Assembly: GCA_038253135.1 (NCBI GenBank)
Contig: JBBSHJ010000050.1
Span: 1-23,302 of the forward strand
Source of the DNA: JBBSHJ01 sp038253135
Lineage (GTDB): Bacteria > Actinomycetota > Actinomycetes > Mycobacteriales > QHCD01
DNA: 23,302 bases
Direction: 5' to 3'
The translations under genes and the position numbers were made by a program. The notes under the pieces were generated by a model that had not been told where the DNA came from, made no database searches, and was given only the letters and a program-made list of their open reading frames with translations. Shown here piece after piece: positions 7,018 to 15,039 of this stretch (the stretch's first letter is position 1; every line of letters starts with the position of its first letter).

Positions 7018-7311
7018 CTAATCTTCTTCCCCGAAGAGCCTGCGGCGTACGTCGACCAACTCGACCTCGGGCCGGGCGGCGAGTAACCGTTCGCAGGCGT
7101 CGAGCACAGCGGTGACGTGCCCGGCGTCGGTGCCGATAATCGCAACCCCGATCTCGGTGCGACCGTGCAAGTCGACCTTGCCGACCTCGGCCGCGCTGAC
7201 GGCGTACCGGCGGCGCAACTCGGCCACGATCGGGCGCACGACACCGCGCTTCTCCTTCAACGAGTGCACGTCACCGAGCAGGAAATCGGCGACCAGCGTG
7301 CCGGCAAACAT
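7018..7311 (-). CDS. DUF503 family protein (YlxP-like)
   Basis: This 97-residue protein matches DUF503/YlxP in length and pattern. MFAGTLVADFLLGDVHSLKE is followed by KRGVVRPIVAELRRRYAVSA (the L--SLK-KR motif), then VGKVDLHGRTEIGVAIIG and a C-terminal helix (VTAVLDACERLLAARPEVEL). DUF503 genes almost always lie between infB and rbfA, as here, and are presumed to act in translation or ribosome assembly; the biochemical role is not established. The ATG at 7311 lies 11 bases after the stop of the methyltransferase remnant. The operon has therefore tolerated an extra, now broken, gene between infB and this one. Confidence 0.93.
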   Translation of the reverse strand: MFAGTLVADFLLGDVHSLKEKRGVVRPIVAELRRRYAVSAAEVGKVDLHGRTEIGVAIIGTDAGHVTAVLDACERLLAARPEVELVDVRRRLFGEED

Positions 7312-7322
7312 CGTCCGTCAGG

Positions 7323-7885
7323 CTACTCGGCCCCAAACGGGCGCCTCGCCACCACGAGGTCGCGGGTGATGCCCTGGTCGACGCGGTGCCGGAACGCCTC
7401 CCACGGGCCGCCCGTGAAGACCTGCAGGCCGGCCGCACATCGGGTCGAAGACGCGGAGCCGGCGATCCAGCATCTCGCCGGGCCGGGCCCGTGTCACCGC
7501 CGCCAGGTTGAGCAGCAGGCGGGCGAAGGCCTCATTGGTCTTGCCGGAGTATTTCTGGATCGTCATCAGGTCGCCGCCGAAGACGGCGAGCGGCTCGAGC
7601 CGGACGGGCGCGAACAGCTCGCCGGACCGCCGGAACAGCGCGTAGGCGAACGAGAGGTTGCCGAGATGGGCCGCGTCGCGCGCGCTGAGCGCGTCGCCGT
7701 CGAAGGTGAGATAGCCGACTCCGGCGATGGTCGTCTCGTCGATGTTGCCGATCCGGCCGCGGATCGCGTGCTCGGCCACGATCGCGAGCTCGGCCACGAT
7801 CGCGAGCTCGGCCGCGCCGACCCGCCACGTCGGCGTAGACATGGTTCGCCGACGGGCGGATCAGCAGCGCGTAACGCTCGGGCAC
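7323..7885 (-). pseudogene. SAM-dependent methyltransferase remnant with frameshifts and an internal deletion
   Basis: Three pieces of one gene lie in three frames. From the GTG at 7885 the frame reads MPERYALLIRPSANHVYADV, then shifts by one base near 7822. The second frame continues VGAAELAIVAELAIVAEHAI through GGDLMTIQKYSGKTNEAF to RLRVFDPMCGR, the start of the SAM-binding motif (normally DPxCGRGTT). There most of the methyltransferase domain is gone. Sequence resumes in a third frame with GLQVFTGGPWEAFRHRVDQG, ITRDLVVARRPFGAE and a TAG at 7323-7325, which looks like the original C-terminus. An 18-base in-frame tandem duplication (7771-7806) repeats ELAIVA. Intact relatives as I remember them are about 300-350 residues. 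It lies 20 bases after infB. Confidence 0.75.
7771..7806. repeat. 18-bp perfect tandem duplication
   Basis: The unit CTCGGCCACGATCGCGAG occurs twice in direct contact (7771-7788, 7789-7806), then degenerates. It lies inside the methyltransferase remnant and keeps the frame, adding six residues (ELAIVA). Confidence 0.9.
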
Positions 7886-7894
7886 GCGGGTACT

Positions 7895-7915
7895 CCGCGC
7901 TAGCGCTAGGCGCGG
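7895..7915. other. Inverted repeat over the infB stop codon
   Basis: CCGCGC (7895-7900) and GCGCGG (7910-7915) flank the ten-base palindrome CTAGCGCTAG (7900-7909), which contains the infB stop. It could form an intercistronic hairpin, but the two pairings compete and there is no T tract. Confidence 0.3.
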
Positions 7916-10722
7916 GGCTTCTCGCGCACCTCGAAGGCCTCGATCACGTCATCGATCTTGAGATCGTTGAACGACCCGAGACCGATACCGCACTCGTAAC
8001 CCTCACGGACCTCGGTCGCGTCGTCCTTGAACCGCCGGAGTGAATCGATCGTGAGGTTGTCCGCCGCGACCGCGCCGTCTCGTAGCAGGCGGGCCTTGGC
8101 GTTGCGCCGGATGATGCCCGAGCGCACCAGGGAGCCGGCGATGTTGCCGACCCTGGCGACCCGGATGACCTCGCGGATCTCCGCCGTACCGAGCTGCACC
8201 TCTTCGTACTCGGGCTTGAGCATGCCCTTGAGCGCAGCCTCGATCTCGTCGATCGCCTGGTAGATGATCGAGTAATAGCGGATGTCGATGCCCTCACGGC
8301 TGGCCTGCTCGGCGGTCTTGCCATCGGCCCGCACGTTGAAGCCGATGATGATCGCGTCGGAGGCCATGGCAAGGTCGACATTGGCCTTGGTGATGCCGCC
8401 GACGCCGCGGTCGATGACCCGCAGCGACACGTCCTCGCTAGGCAGCTCGATCTTCATCAGGGCGTCTTCCAGCGCCTCCACGGAGCCGGAAGCATCGCCC
8501 TTGATGATCAGGTTGAGCTGCTCGATCTTGCCCTCCTCGAAGGCCTTGTCGAGATCCTCGAGGCTGACCCGCTTGCGGGTCGACGCGAGCATCGCGTTGC
8601 GCTCGCGCGTCTGCCGCCGCTCGGCGATCTGGCGGGCGACGCGATCCTCGTCGACGACGAGGAAGGTGTCTCCCGCACCGGGAACGGACGTCAGGCCGAG
8701 GACCTGGACCGGCCGGGACGGCGGGGCCGCCTGCACCGTGTCACCGTTCTCGTCAAGCATCGCGCGGACGCGGCCGAAGGCGTCTCCGGCCACGACCGAG
8801 TCGCCGACGCGCAGGGTGCCGCGCCGCACCAGCAGCGTCGCGACGGCGCCGCGACCCCGGTCCAGGTGCGCCTCGATCGCGGTGCCCTGCGCGTCCTGCT
8901 CCGGATTGGCCCGCAGGTCGAGCGCCGCGTCCGCCGTCAGCAGGATCGAGGCAAGCAGGTCCTCGATGCCGACGCCCTGCTTCGCCGAGACGTCGACGAA
9001 CATCGTGTCGCCGCCATACTCCTCCGCGATCAGGCCGTACTCCGTCAATTGCTGACGGATCTTGCCCGGATTGGCTCCCTCGACGTCGATCTTGTTGACC
9101 GCCACCACGATGGGTACGTCGGCCGCCTTGGCGTGGTTGAGCGCCTCGACGGTCTGCGGCATCACGCCGTCATCGGCGGCGACGACCAGCACGACGATGT
9201 CCGTCGCCTGGGCGCCGCGGGCCCGCATGGCGGTGAACGCCTCGTGACCCGGGGTGTCGATGAAGGTGATCAGCCGCTCGTTGCCGTCGAGCTCGGTCGC
9301 GACCTGGTAGGCACCGATGTGCTGGGTGATGCCACCGGCCTCGCGGCCGGCCACGTCGGCCTGCCGGATCGAGTCCAGCAGCTTGGTCTTGCCGTGGTCG
9401 ACGTGACCCATGACCGTGACCACCGGGGGTCGCGGCTCGAGCTCCTCGTCGCCGCCCTCGTCGTCGCCGAAGTTGAGGTCGAACGAGTCGAGCAGCTCGC
9501 GGTCCTCGTCCTCGGGGCTGACGACCTGGACGTTGTAGTTGAGCTCCTGGCCGAGCAGCGCAAGCGTGTCGTCGTTGACCGACTGGGTCGCCGTCACCAT
9601 CTCACCCAGGTGGAAGAGCACGGTGACCAGCGCCGCCGGGTTGGCGTCGATCTTCTCGGCGAAGTCGGTCAGCGACGCGCCCCGCGGGAGGCGGACGACG
9701 GCGCCATCGCCGCGCGGAACGGTGACTCCGCCGATGCTCGGGGCGTCCATGTTTTCGAACTCTTGACGACGCGTGCGCTTGCTCTTGCGGCTGCGCGGCC
9801 GCCCGCCGCCGGGGCGGCCGAACGCTCCCGCCGTACCGCTGCCGCGCCCGCCTCGGCCACCGCCGCGACCGCCGCCGCCGCGGAACCCGCCGCCGCCGGG
9901 CGGGCCGCCTGGACCGCCTGGGCCGCCGCGGCCGCCGCCGCCGGGCGCGCCGCCCGGACCGCCGCGGTAGCCGCCGCCACCACCGGCACCAGCGCCCGGA
10001 CCGCCGCGGAACCCGCCGCCACCGGGTGCGCCTCGAGCACCGCCGCCGGGTCGACCGGCCGCGGGCCGACCTGCGCCCGGAGCGCCGCGACCGGCGGGCG
10101 GGCGAGCCGGCATGTTGCCTGGAGAGGGCCGCGGCGGCATGTTGCCGGGGCTAGGACGCCCGCCGCCGGGTCGTGGACCGCCTGGGGCGGGCCGACCCTG
10201 CGGGCGCGGCCCACCGGGCGCCGACCCGCCGCCGACGCCGAAGGGGTTGTTGCCAGGGCGTGGGCCCGGCCGCGGGCCGCCCGGCCGGGGCGCTGTGGGC
10301 GCGGATGACCCGGCGTCTGCAGCTGCAGCCACCGAGGGTCCCGGACGCGGAGCGCCGGGGCGCGGCGCGGGCGGACGGGCCGGCATCTGGCCACCCAGCG
10401 ACTCGTCGGGCGCCTGAGTGAAGGGCTGAGTGGACGGCGCCTGAGTGGACGGCGGCGTCGGGGCGGCTGGGGACGGCCGCGACGCGGGAGCGGGCGGCTG
10501 GGCCGGCGCGGGCGCCTTGGCGGCCGGAGCCTGCTTCCTGGCCGGGGAGCCGGCTGGTGACGTGGACGGCATCGCTTCCCGCAGCTTGCGGGCGACCGGG
10601 GCTTCCACGGTCGAGGATGCGCTCTTGACGAACTCGCCCATCTCCTTGAGCTTGGCGAGCACTGCTTTGCTTTCGACTCCGAGCTCTTTGGCGAGCTCGT
10701 GTACGCGGGCCTTGCCTGGCAC
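7906..10722 (-). CDS. infB: Translation initiation factor IF-2
   Basis: IF-2 is the GTPase that places initiator fMet-tRNA on the 30S subunit and promotes subunit joining. The 938-residue protein has an N-terminal IF2_N helix bundle (RVHELAKELGVESKAVLAKL, about 6-25). A Pro/Ala- then Gly/Arg-rich linker runs from about 55 to 320. A second IF2_N domain (PRGASLTDFAEKIDANPAAL) follows. The GTPase domain has G1 GHVDHGKT (439-446), G3 DTPGHEAF (489-496) and G4 NKID (543-546). Domains II, III and the fMet-tRNA-binding C-terminus follow, ending CGIGLGSFNDLKIDDVIEAF. Length is normal for actinobacteria. The GTG at 10722 has GAGGAG a few bases upstream. It lies between ylxR and a broken methyltransferase gene in the nusA operon. 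Confidence 0.98.
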   Translation of the reverse strand: MPGKARVHELAKELGVESKAVLAKLKEMGEFVKSASSTVEAPVARKLREAMPSTSPAGSPARKQAPAAKAPAPAQPPAPASRPSPAAPTPPSTQAPSTQPFTQAPDESLGGQMPARPPAPRPGAPRPGPSVAAAADAGSSAPTAPRPGGPRPGPRPGNNPFGVGGGSAPGGPRPQGRPAPGGPRPGGGRPSPGNMPPRPSPGNMPARPPAGRGAPGAGRPAAGRPGGGARGAPGGGGFRGGPGAGAGGGGGYRGGPGGAPGGGGRGGPGGPGGPPGGGGFRGGGGRGGGRGGRGSGTAGAFGRPGGGRPRSRKSKRTRRQEFENMDAPSIGGVTVPRGDGAVVRLPRGASLTDFAEKIDANPAALVTVLFHLGEMVTATQSVNDDTLALLGQELNYNVQVVSPEDEDRELLDSFDLNFGDDEGGDEELEPRPPVVTVMGHVDHGKTKLLDSIRQADVAGREAGGITQHIGAYQVATELDGNERLITFIDTPGHEAFTAMRARGAQATDIVVLVVAADDGVMPQTVEALNHAKAADVPIVVAVNKIDVEGANPGKIRQQLTEYGLIAEEYGGDTMFVDVSAKQGVGIEDLLASILLTADAALDLRANPEQDAQGTAIEAHLDRGRGAVATLLVRRGTLRVGDSVVAGDAFGRVRAMLDENGDTVQAAPPSRPVQVLGLTSVPGAGDTFLVVDEDRVARQIAERRQTRERNAMLASTRKRVSLEDLDKAFEEGKIEQLNLIIKGDASGSVEALEDALMKIELPSEDVSLRVIDRGVGGITKANVDLAMASDAIIIGFNVRADGKTAEQASREGIDIRYYSIIYQAIDEIEAALKGMLKPEYEEVQLGTAEIREVIRVARVGNIAGSLVRSGIIRRNAKARLLRDGAVAADNLTIDSLRRFKDDATEVREGYECGIGLGSFNDLKIDDVIEAFEVREKPRA
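9763..10560 (-). repeat. Low-complexity Gly/Pro/Arg-rich linker region of infB
   Basis: Codons for about residues 55-320 of IF-2 are extremely GC-rich and repetitive, with many GGG/GPR/RPG units and a near-duplicate SPGNMPPRP/SPGNMPARP pair (about residues 191-207). It is a flexible linker and a likely site of length variation. It also creates long spurious open frames on the other strand. Confidence 0.85.
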
Positions 10723-10780
10723 TGGACTCCTCGTCTCGAGGCCGGCGGGGACCGCTCGACCTCGTTCGCTAGCGGGATTG

Positions 10781-10796
10781 GTCAGTCATGACTGAC
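10781..10796. promoter_or_regulatory. 16-bp perfect palindrome between ylxR and infB
   Basis: GTCAGTCATGACTGAC is identical on both strands and lies in the 88-base gap between the ylxR stop and the infB start. It has no loop and no T tract, so a dimeric protein binding site is more likely than a terminator. The bound factor is unknown. Confidence 0.4.
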
Positions 10797-10810
10797 GCTT
10801 CACTGCTGGC

Positions 10811-11131
10811 TCATTTGGGTCGGACCTTTCTCGATTCGGTACGCCGCGGTCGCGGTGCCCGTTCTGCTGGGCTGCTGCCTGCCCCCGTCAGGAGGGCCCG
10901 TAACGCGGCGACATCGAGCGCCATCCGCACCCGAAAGGCACGGCTGAACGCCCGCCGCCGGACCGCAAGGTCAAGACAGGCCGGATCGAAGTGCAGGAAA
11001 GCGCCCCGACCGGGCAGGCGCCGCGCCGGATCGGGACAGACCTCGTCGTCGATCAGCACGGTGCGTAGCAATTCATCGGTCGTCGTACGAGTGCGACACC
11101 CGATGCACGTTCGCATCGGAACGGCACGCAC
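10811..11131 (-). CDS. YlxR family RNA-binding protein (DUF448)
   Basis: This is a small basic protein of 106 residues from the GTG at 11131, or 101 from the ATG at 11116. It carries the YlxR signature: MRTCIGCRTR (the R-C-GCR motif), then ARRLPGRGAFLHFDPACLDL, matching the usual PGRGAYLC..CL segment, and VRRRAFSRAFRV. YlxR folds as an RNA-binding alpha/beta domain. In other bacteria it has been linked to RNase P RNA or to transcription of ribosome-related genes. It lies between nusA (13 bases upstream) and infB, its standard place. The true start is uncertain: the GTG adds only MRAVP and neither has a clear ribosome binding site. Confidence 0.93.
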   Translation of the reverse strand: MRAVPMRTCIGCRTRTTTDELLRTVLIDDEVCPDPARRLPGRGAFLHFDPACLDLAVRRRAFSRAFRVRMALDVAALRALLTGAGSSPAERAPRPRRTESRKVRPK

Positions 11132-11144
11132 AGCCGACCAGCTT

Positions 11145-12218
11145 TCAGTCTAGCGCGTCGGGGCCACGGCCCGCTGGGGCGTCGTCCGCCGCCTGGGTTT
11201 GCGCAGGCTGGGTTCCCGCAGGCTGGGCATCGCCGCGGATGTCGATCCGCCAGCCGGTCAACCGGGCGGCGAGGCGGGCATTCTGCCCTTCCTTGCCGAT
11301 GGCGAGAGACAGCTGGAAGTCCGGGACTATGACGCGGGCCGAGCGCGCCGCGGCATCCACGACCTCGACGCGGACCACGCTCGCGGGTGAGAGCGCGTTG
11401 CCGACGAATTCGGCCGAGTCCTCGGAGTAGTCGACGATGTCGATCTTCTCGCCCGCCAGGTCGGCCATCACGTTGCGCACCCGCGAGCCCATCGGCCCGA
11501 TGCAGGCGCCCTTGGCATTGACCCCGGGCCGGGTCGCTTTGACGGCGATCTTCGAGCGGTGACCGGCTTCGCGGGCGATGGCAGCGATCTCGACCGAGCC
11601 GTCGACGAGCTCGGGCACCTCGAGCGCGAAGAGCTTGCGAACCAGGTTGGGGTGGCTGCGGCTCAGCGTGACCTGTGGCCGGCGATAGCCCTTGACGACG
11701 CTGACGACGTAGCACTTGACCCTGTCGCCGTGGCGGTAGGTCTCGCCGGGCACCTGCTCGGCCGGCGGCAACGTGCCCTCGATCTTGCCGAGGCTCACCA
11801 GGACCACGCCCCGCTCGGCGCGGCTCTCGTGATGCTGCACGATGCCGGAGACGAGATCGCCCTCGCGGCCGGCGAACTCCCCGTACGTCAGCTCGTTCTC
11901 GGCGTCCCGCAGCCGCTGCATGATGACCTGGCGGGCGGTCATCGCCGCGACCCGGCCAAAGTCGGTCGGGGTGTCGTCGTACTCGCGCACGACCGTGCCC
12001 TCGTCGTCGACCTCCGCCGCGAAGACCCGAACCGCCCCGCTCTTGCGGTCGATCTCGACGCGGGCGGGGTGCTGCCGATGCGCGTCCGCGTCGGGGCCGT
12101 GGCCCTGGGTGTGGCGGTACGCCGTCAACAGCGCCGACTCGATCGCCTCGATCACCGTGTCGAAGGAGATTTCCTTCTCGCGCTCGATCGCCCGCAATGC
12201 CGCGATATCGATGTTCAC
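11145..12218 (-). CDS. nusA: Transcription termination/antitermination factor NusA
   Basis: NusA binds RNA polymerase and nascent RNA to control pausing, termination and rRNA antitermination. The 357-residue protein begins MNIDIAALRAIEREKEISFD, the NusA N-terminal polymerase-binding domain. An S1 domain follows at about 120-195 (EGDLVSGIVQHHESRAERGV). Two KH domains come next: KATRPGVNAKGACIGPMGSR (about 230-250) and FQLSLAIGKEGQNARLAARL (about 307-326, with the GKEGQN loop). It ends with a short Ala/Gln/Pro tail and lacks the acidic repeats of the enterobacterial protein, as is normal in actinobacteria. The start is the GTG at 12218, overlapping the rimP stop (GTGA), so translation is probably coupled to rimP. 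A GGGAG ribosome binding site lies upstream. Confidence 0.97.
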   Translation of the reverse strand: MNIDIAALRAIEREKEISFDTVIEAIESALLTAYRHTQGHGPDADAHRQHPARVEIDRKSGAVRVFAAEVDDEGTVVREYDDTPTDFGRVAAMTARQVIMQRLRDAENELTYGEFAGREGDLVSGIVQHHESRAERGVVLVSLGKIEGTLPPAEQVPGETYRHGDRVKCYVVSVVKGYRRPQVTLSRSHPNLVRKLFALEVPELVDGSVEIAAIAREAGHRSKIAVKATRPGVNAKGACIGPMGSRVRNVMADLAGEKIDIVDYSEDSAEFVGNALSPASVVRVEVVDAAARSARVIVPDFQLSLAIGKEGQNARLAARLTGWRIDIRGDAQPAGTQPAQTQAADDAPAGRGPDALD

Positions 12219-12724
12219 GGCCGCTCCCTTTCCTCGGCAGGACCGTCCTTGGGACGGGAGAACTCGACCTGGACCCGCGCGCGATGCAGGTCCGCATACG
12301 CCGCGCGCCGCTTGGCCCCGTCGACCTCAAGCTCGACCCCCGTGTCATCGGCCGCCCTCACCCGCGCCAGCACCGTGGCGCTCGGCTCGTCCTCCCGGTC
12401 GGCGGCCAGGTCGACCTTGACCAGACGGCCGACGGCCCGCCGCCAGTGCCGCGGGAGCTCGAGCAGCCGGTCGACGCCCGGCGAGGTGACCTCGAGCGTG
12501 TAGGCACCCTGCCCCATCGCGTCGACCTCGGTGTCCAGCGCGTTGGAGAGGAGCCGGCTCACCTCGGCGATGTCGTCGAGCGAGACGCCATCATCGCCGT
12601 CGATCACGACCCGCACCAGGCGCCGCCGGCCGGCGGTGCTCACGGTGACGTCTTCGACGTCGTAGCCCGCCTTGCCCACCACCGGCTCGATGAGCCGCTG
12701 CACCTGGTGCTCGCGCGCGCTCAT
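12215..12724 (-). CDS. rimP: Ribosome maturation factor RimP
   Basis: RimP is needed for efficient 30S subunit maturation. The 169-residue sequence shows the expected pattern. IEPVVGKAGYDVEDVTVSTA leads to RRRLVRVVIDGDDGVSLDDI (the VR--ID--GVSLDD motif, about 34-53), then AEVSRLLSNALD and YTLEVTSPGVDRLLELPRHW (the LEVSSPG--R-L motif). The C-terminal domain is SH3-like. The ATG at 12724 has AAAGGA about eight bases upstream. It is the first gene of the minus-strand rimP-nusA-ylxR-infB operon; the promoter should lie in the 131-base divergent region up to 12855, where I could not identify a convincing -35/-10 pair. Confidence 0.95.
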   Translation of the reverse strand: MSAREHQVQRLIEPVVGKAGYDVEDVTVSTAGRRRLVRVVIDGDDGVSLDDIAEVSRLLSNALDTEVDAMGQGAYTLEVTSPGVDRLLELPRHWRRAVGRLVKVDLAADREDEPSATVLARVRAADDTGVELEVDGAKRRAAYADLHRARVQVEFSRPKDGPAEERERP

Positions 12725-12855
12725 CGGGCCGTCCTTTCAGGTCCAGGCTGGTGGGTGGAAACTCCGACCCTATCCGGATATCACGGTACGACCACGCCGA
12801 CAATCCGACGAGGTTCGCGCAGGTCGGATCCGATGCGGTGACACCGGATGGGACG

Positions 12856-13353
12856 ATGAGCCCGATGTCCGTCTTCTCCCGACGTTCCGCGCTCGCCGCC
12901 GCCGGAGCGGTCGGTGTCTCAGCCGCCGCCGCAGCCTCGGCGGCGGCCGCTCCGGCGGCGACTGAACCGAGCCCGACGAAGAGCGCGGCTCATCCCGAGC
13001 GCGATCCGCAGCGGACCGACCTCGTCGCCGAGGCGACGCTGCTCGCGACGTACGACGCGGCCATCGCCGCGCACCCCTCGCTCGAGGGCAAGCTGGCGCC
13101 GATGCGAGCAGATCATGCCGCGCACCTGCACGCACTGGCCGCCATGATCAGGTCGGCGGCGCCGAAACCCGAAGGCGCGGGACACTGGCCGACCGGTGCT
13201 GCCGCGCTGGCCGCGCTCGTCGCGGCGGAGAAGTCCGCCGCCGCGGACCGCGCCACGGCGTGCGTGGCTGCCGCGCGTGACCGCGCACCGGTCCTGGCCA
13301 GCATCTCGGCGAGCGAGGCCGTGCACGTCGCGGTCCTGACCAACGATGCCTGA
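12856..13353 (+). CDS. Secreted or lipid-free ferritin-like protein, Tat-type signal
   Basis: The 165-residue protein starts MSPMSVFSRRSALAAAGAVG, with a twin arginine (residues 9-10) followed by a long Ala-rich hydrophobic run to about residue 35. This resembles a Tat signal peptide, so export is likely. The mature part is helical and Ala-rich, with LVAEATLLATYDAAIAAHP and MRADHAAHLHALAAMIRS carrying Glu and His residues spaced as in ferritin-like four-helix proteins. Metal binding is an inference. It is divergent from rimP and followed by a DUF4439 gene after 30 bases. M. tuberculosis has, as I recall, an equivalent pair next to rimP (Rv2843, Rv2844). The ATG at 12865 is an alternative start. 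Function is unknown. Confidence 0.75.
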   Translation: MSPMSVFSRRSALAAAGAVGVSAAAAASAAAAPAATEPSPTKSAAHPERDPQRTDLVAEATLLATYDAAIAAHPSLEGKLAPMRADHAAHLHALAAMIRSAAPKPEGAGHWPTGAAALAALVAAEKSAAADRATACVAAARDRAPVLASISASEAVHVAVLTNDA

Positions 13354-13383
13354 TCCGCCCGCCCCCGACCGATCGGACCGCCG

Positions 13384-13809
13384 ATGACGACCACCCTCGA
13401 TGGCCTGAAGGTCGCTCTCTCCGCCGAGGAGGCCGCGGTCTGGGCCTACCCGCTGGTCGGCGCGAAGGTCAGCACCGGTTACCAGAGCGTGGTGGCCAAG
13501 GCCCACGGCGTGCACCAGATGCGGGTGGCCGAGCTGTCGGGTCGGCTGGCTGCGCTGCGCGCCGACGTTCCCGATCCCGCCGCGGCGTACTCCCTGCCCT
13601 TCCCGGTTACTAACAGCGCCTCCGCCATCAAGCTGGCCGTGCACCTGGAGGACGGTGTGTCGGCAGGGTGGCGTTATCTCGTGGCGGCGGCCGAGACGGC
13701 CGAGCTGCGCCGGTACGCCGTCGCCCAGCTCGCTGCCTGCGCGCTGCAGTCGATGCGCTGGCGCGGGCGGGCGCACCTGACCCTCACCCAGGCCTTCCCC
13801 GGCACCTGA
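13384..13809 (+). CDS. DUF4439 ferritin-like domain protein
   Basis: The 141-residue protein has no signal peptide and is nearly all helical. It matches the DUF4439 pattern as I know it. LSAEEAAVWAYPLVGAKVS (about 13-31) is the first helix with Glu and Tyr in ferritin-like positions. AKAHGVHQMRVAELSGRLAA (about 39-58) carries two His. Then come AAYSLPFPVTNSASAIKLAV (the Y-LP-PV------A--LA signature) and LEDGVSAGWRYLVAAAETAE. The family is described as ferritin-like and has no established function that I know of. It is probably co-transcribed with the gene before it. This protein lacks an export signal while its partner has one, so the two may act in different compartments unless they are exported as a complex. 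Confidence 0.85.
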   Translation: MTTTLDGLKVALSAEEAAVWAYPLVGAKVSTGYQSVVAKAHGVHQMRVAELSGRLAALRADVPDPAAAYSLPFPVTNSASAIKLAVHLEDGVSAGWRYLVAAAETAELRRYAVAQLAACALQSMRWRGRAHLTLTQAFPGT

Positions 13810-13914
13810 TCGCGGTGTGGACGCCGATCATGCCCAGCCCTTTGGTGACGAGGATCAGCGGGCTCCCTCGTAGTGCAGGTGGGTCACGCCGGGCCTCGTT
13901 GTCCCTCTGGCGTG

Positions 13915-15015
13915 TTACTTGGCCGGCACCAGCTTGGTGTGCATCAGCTCCACGAAGTACGGGCCGAACTGCGACATCGTGAAGTAGATGTCCGGACCGT
14001 CGTTCCATTTCGGCGTGATGTACGGGGCGTACAGCGACGGGTAGCTGGTCGAGGTAACGACGGTCTTCGCGTCGCCCCACGGGCCGGTGAGCGACGGCGC
14101 CATTCGCAGTTGGATCAGGCCGTCCGGGTCGTCGAGGTACATCATCAGCCAGGCGTGGTAGTACGAATTCCACTGCACCGACAGCTCGCCCACGTTGGGC
14201 GGCACGATGGTCTGCGCCGCCGAGATGTCGGAGGACCACGCGCTGCCGGTCCAGTACCGGTACGCCGACGCGGTCAGCACCTCGTCCTTCGGCACGCGCG
14301 CAAGCTGCACACCGCCGTACCGGCCGCCGGGAATGCCGAACAGGTAGACGTAGCGGCCGGTACGGACGAAGGCAACCTGGCCGAAGTTGCTATCGCCGGG
14401 CCAGGTGAGCCCGGAGTTCTTCACCCAGTTCTGTCCGCCGTCGTCGGAGTAGGCGATCCCGGAGTAGTTCAGCGTCCAGTGCCCCGGCGCGCCGAACTCC
14501 TTGACCGACATGTAGTGCAGGTACATCCGGTTGCCGACGGAGACGCCGTAGGTCGGGATAACGGTCTGCTCGTCGCCGGCGACCTTCTTCGACGACAGCA
14601 GTTCCTTCGCGTGGCCGGGCGTATCGGAGATCATCCCGTCGAACTTCAGCCCGTCACGCGGGTTGTGATCCGACGTGTACGCCATCGTGTTGCTGCGCCA
14701 GTCCCCGTGCGGCACCGACCAGAAGTCGGCCGCGGCCGGCCCGCCGAACGTGTCCCCGAACGTCATGTAGATCTTGCCGTGGTAAGTGAACATGTGACCC
14801 AGGTCGGCGCCGTAGACGTCCCATTTCAGGTCGGTGCGGTTGATCGACGTCGGGCCGACTTCGGGGGTGATCATGTAGGTCGAGGCCTGGTCGACGGTCC
14901 AGTCGATAGGTGAGTGGCCGGCCGACGACGCGGCCGCCGTGGACGCAGTGGCCGACAGTGCAAGAGCCAAGGCGGCGCCGGCGACCGCGGCCCGCCGAGA
15001 TCGACGCAGTGGCAT
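13915..15015 (-). CDS. Secreted DUF4185 domain protein
   Basis: This 366-residue protein starts MPLRRSRRAAVAGAALALAL and has an Ala-rich signal peptide with an AxA-type cleavage region near residue 30. The mature part matches the DUF4185 pattern: KWDVYGADLGHMFTYHGKIY followed by MTFGDTFGG, then WRSNTMAYTSDHNPRDGLKF, IAYSDDGGQNWVKNSGLTWP, and repeated beta-strand units such as YVYLFGIPGGRYGGVQLARV. These resemble beta-propeller glycosidase or sialidase folds (the SDDGGQNW unit is Asp-box-like). A carbohydrate-binding or hydrolysing role outside the cell is plausible but unproven. The ATG at 15015 has a weak AAAGG upstream. A LacI-type half-palindrome lies 25 bases before the start. Its neighbour is a penicillin-binding lipoprotein. 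Confidence 0.85.
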   Translation of the reverse strand: MPLRRSRRAAVAGAALALALSATASTAAASSAGHSPIDWTVDQASTYMITPEVGPTSINRTDLKWDVYGADLGHMFTYHGKIYMTFGDTFGGPAAADFWSVPHGDWRSNTMAYTSDHNPRDGLKFDGMISDTPGHAKELLSSKKVAGDEQTVIPTYGVSVGNRMYLHYMSVKEFGAPGHWTLNYSGIAYSDDGGQNWVKNSGLTWPGDSNFGQVAFVRTGRYVYLFGIPGGRYGGVQLARVPKDEVLTASAYRYWTGSAWSSDISAAQTIVPPNVGELSVQWNSYYHAWLMMYLDDPDGLIQLRMAPSLTGPWGDAKTVVTSTSYPSLYAPYITPKWNDGPDIYFTMSQFGPYFVELMHTKLVPAK

Positions 15016-15039
15016 GACAGCAGCCTTTCGACGGAGTCG

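Noticed and set aside
9773..9970. Repetitive Pro-rich region that could look like a repeat array
   Set aside because: It is the codon repetition of the IF-2 Gly-rich linker; units are irregular and there are no spacers as in a CRISPR array.
8866..10308. Plus-strand frame of 480 codons opposite infB
   Set aside because: Shadow of the infB GTPase and Gly-rich linker codons; Ala/Arg runs mirror the repetitive linker.
13810..13914. Gap between the DUF4439 and DUF4185 genes searched for a terminator or gene
   Set aside because: The genes are convergent and a terminator would be expected, but I found no clear hairpin with T tract and no convincing reading frame.
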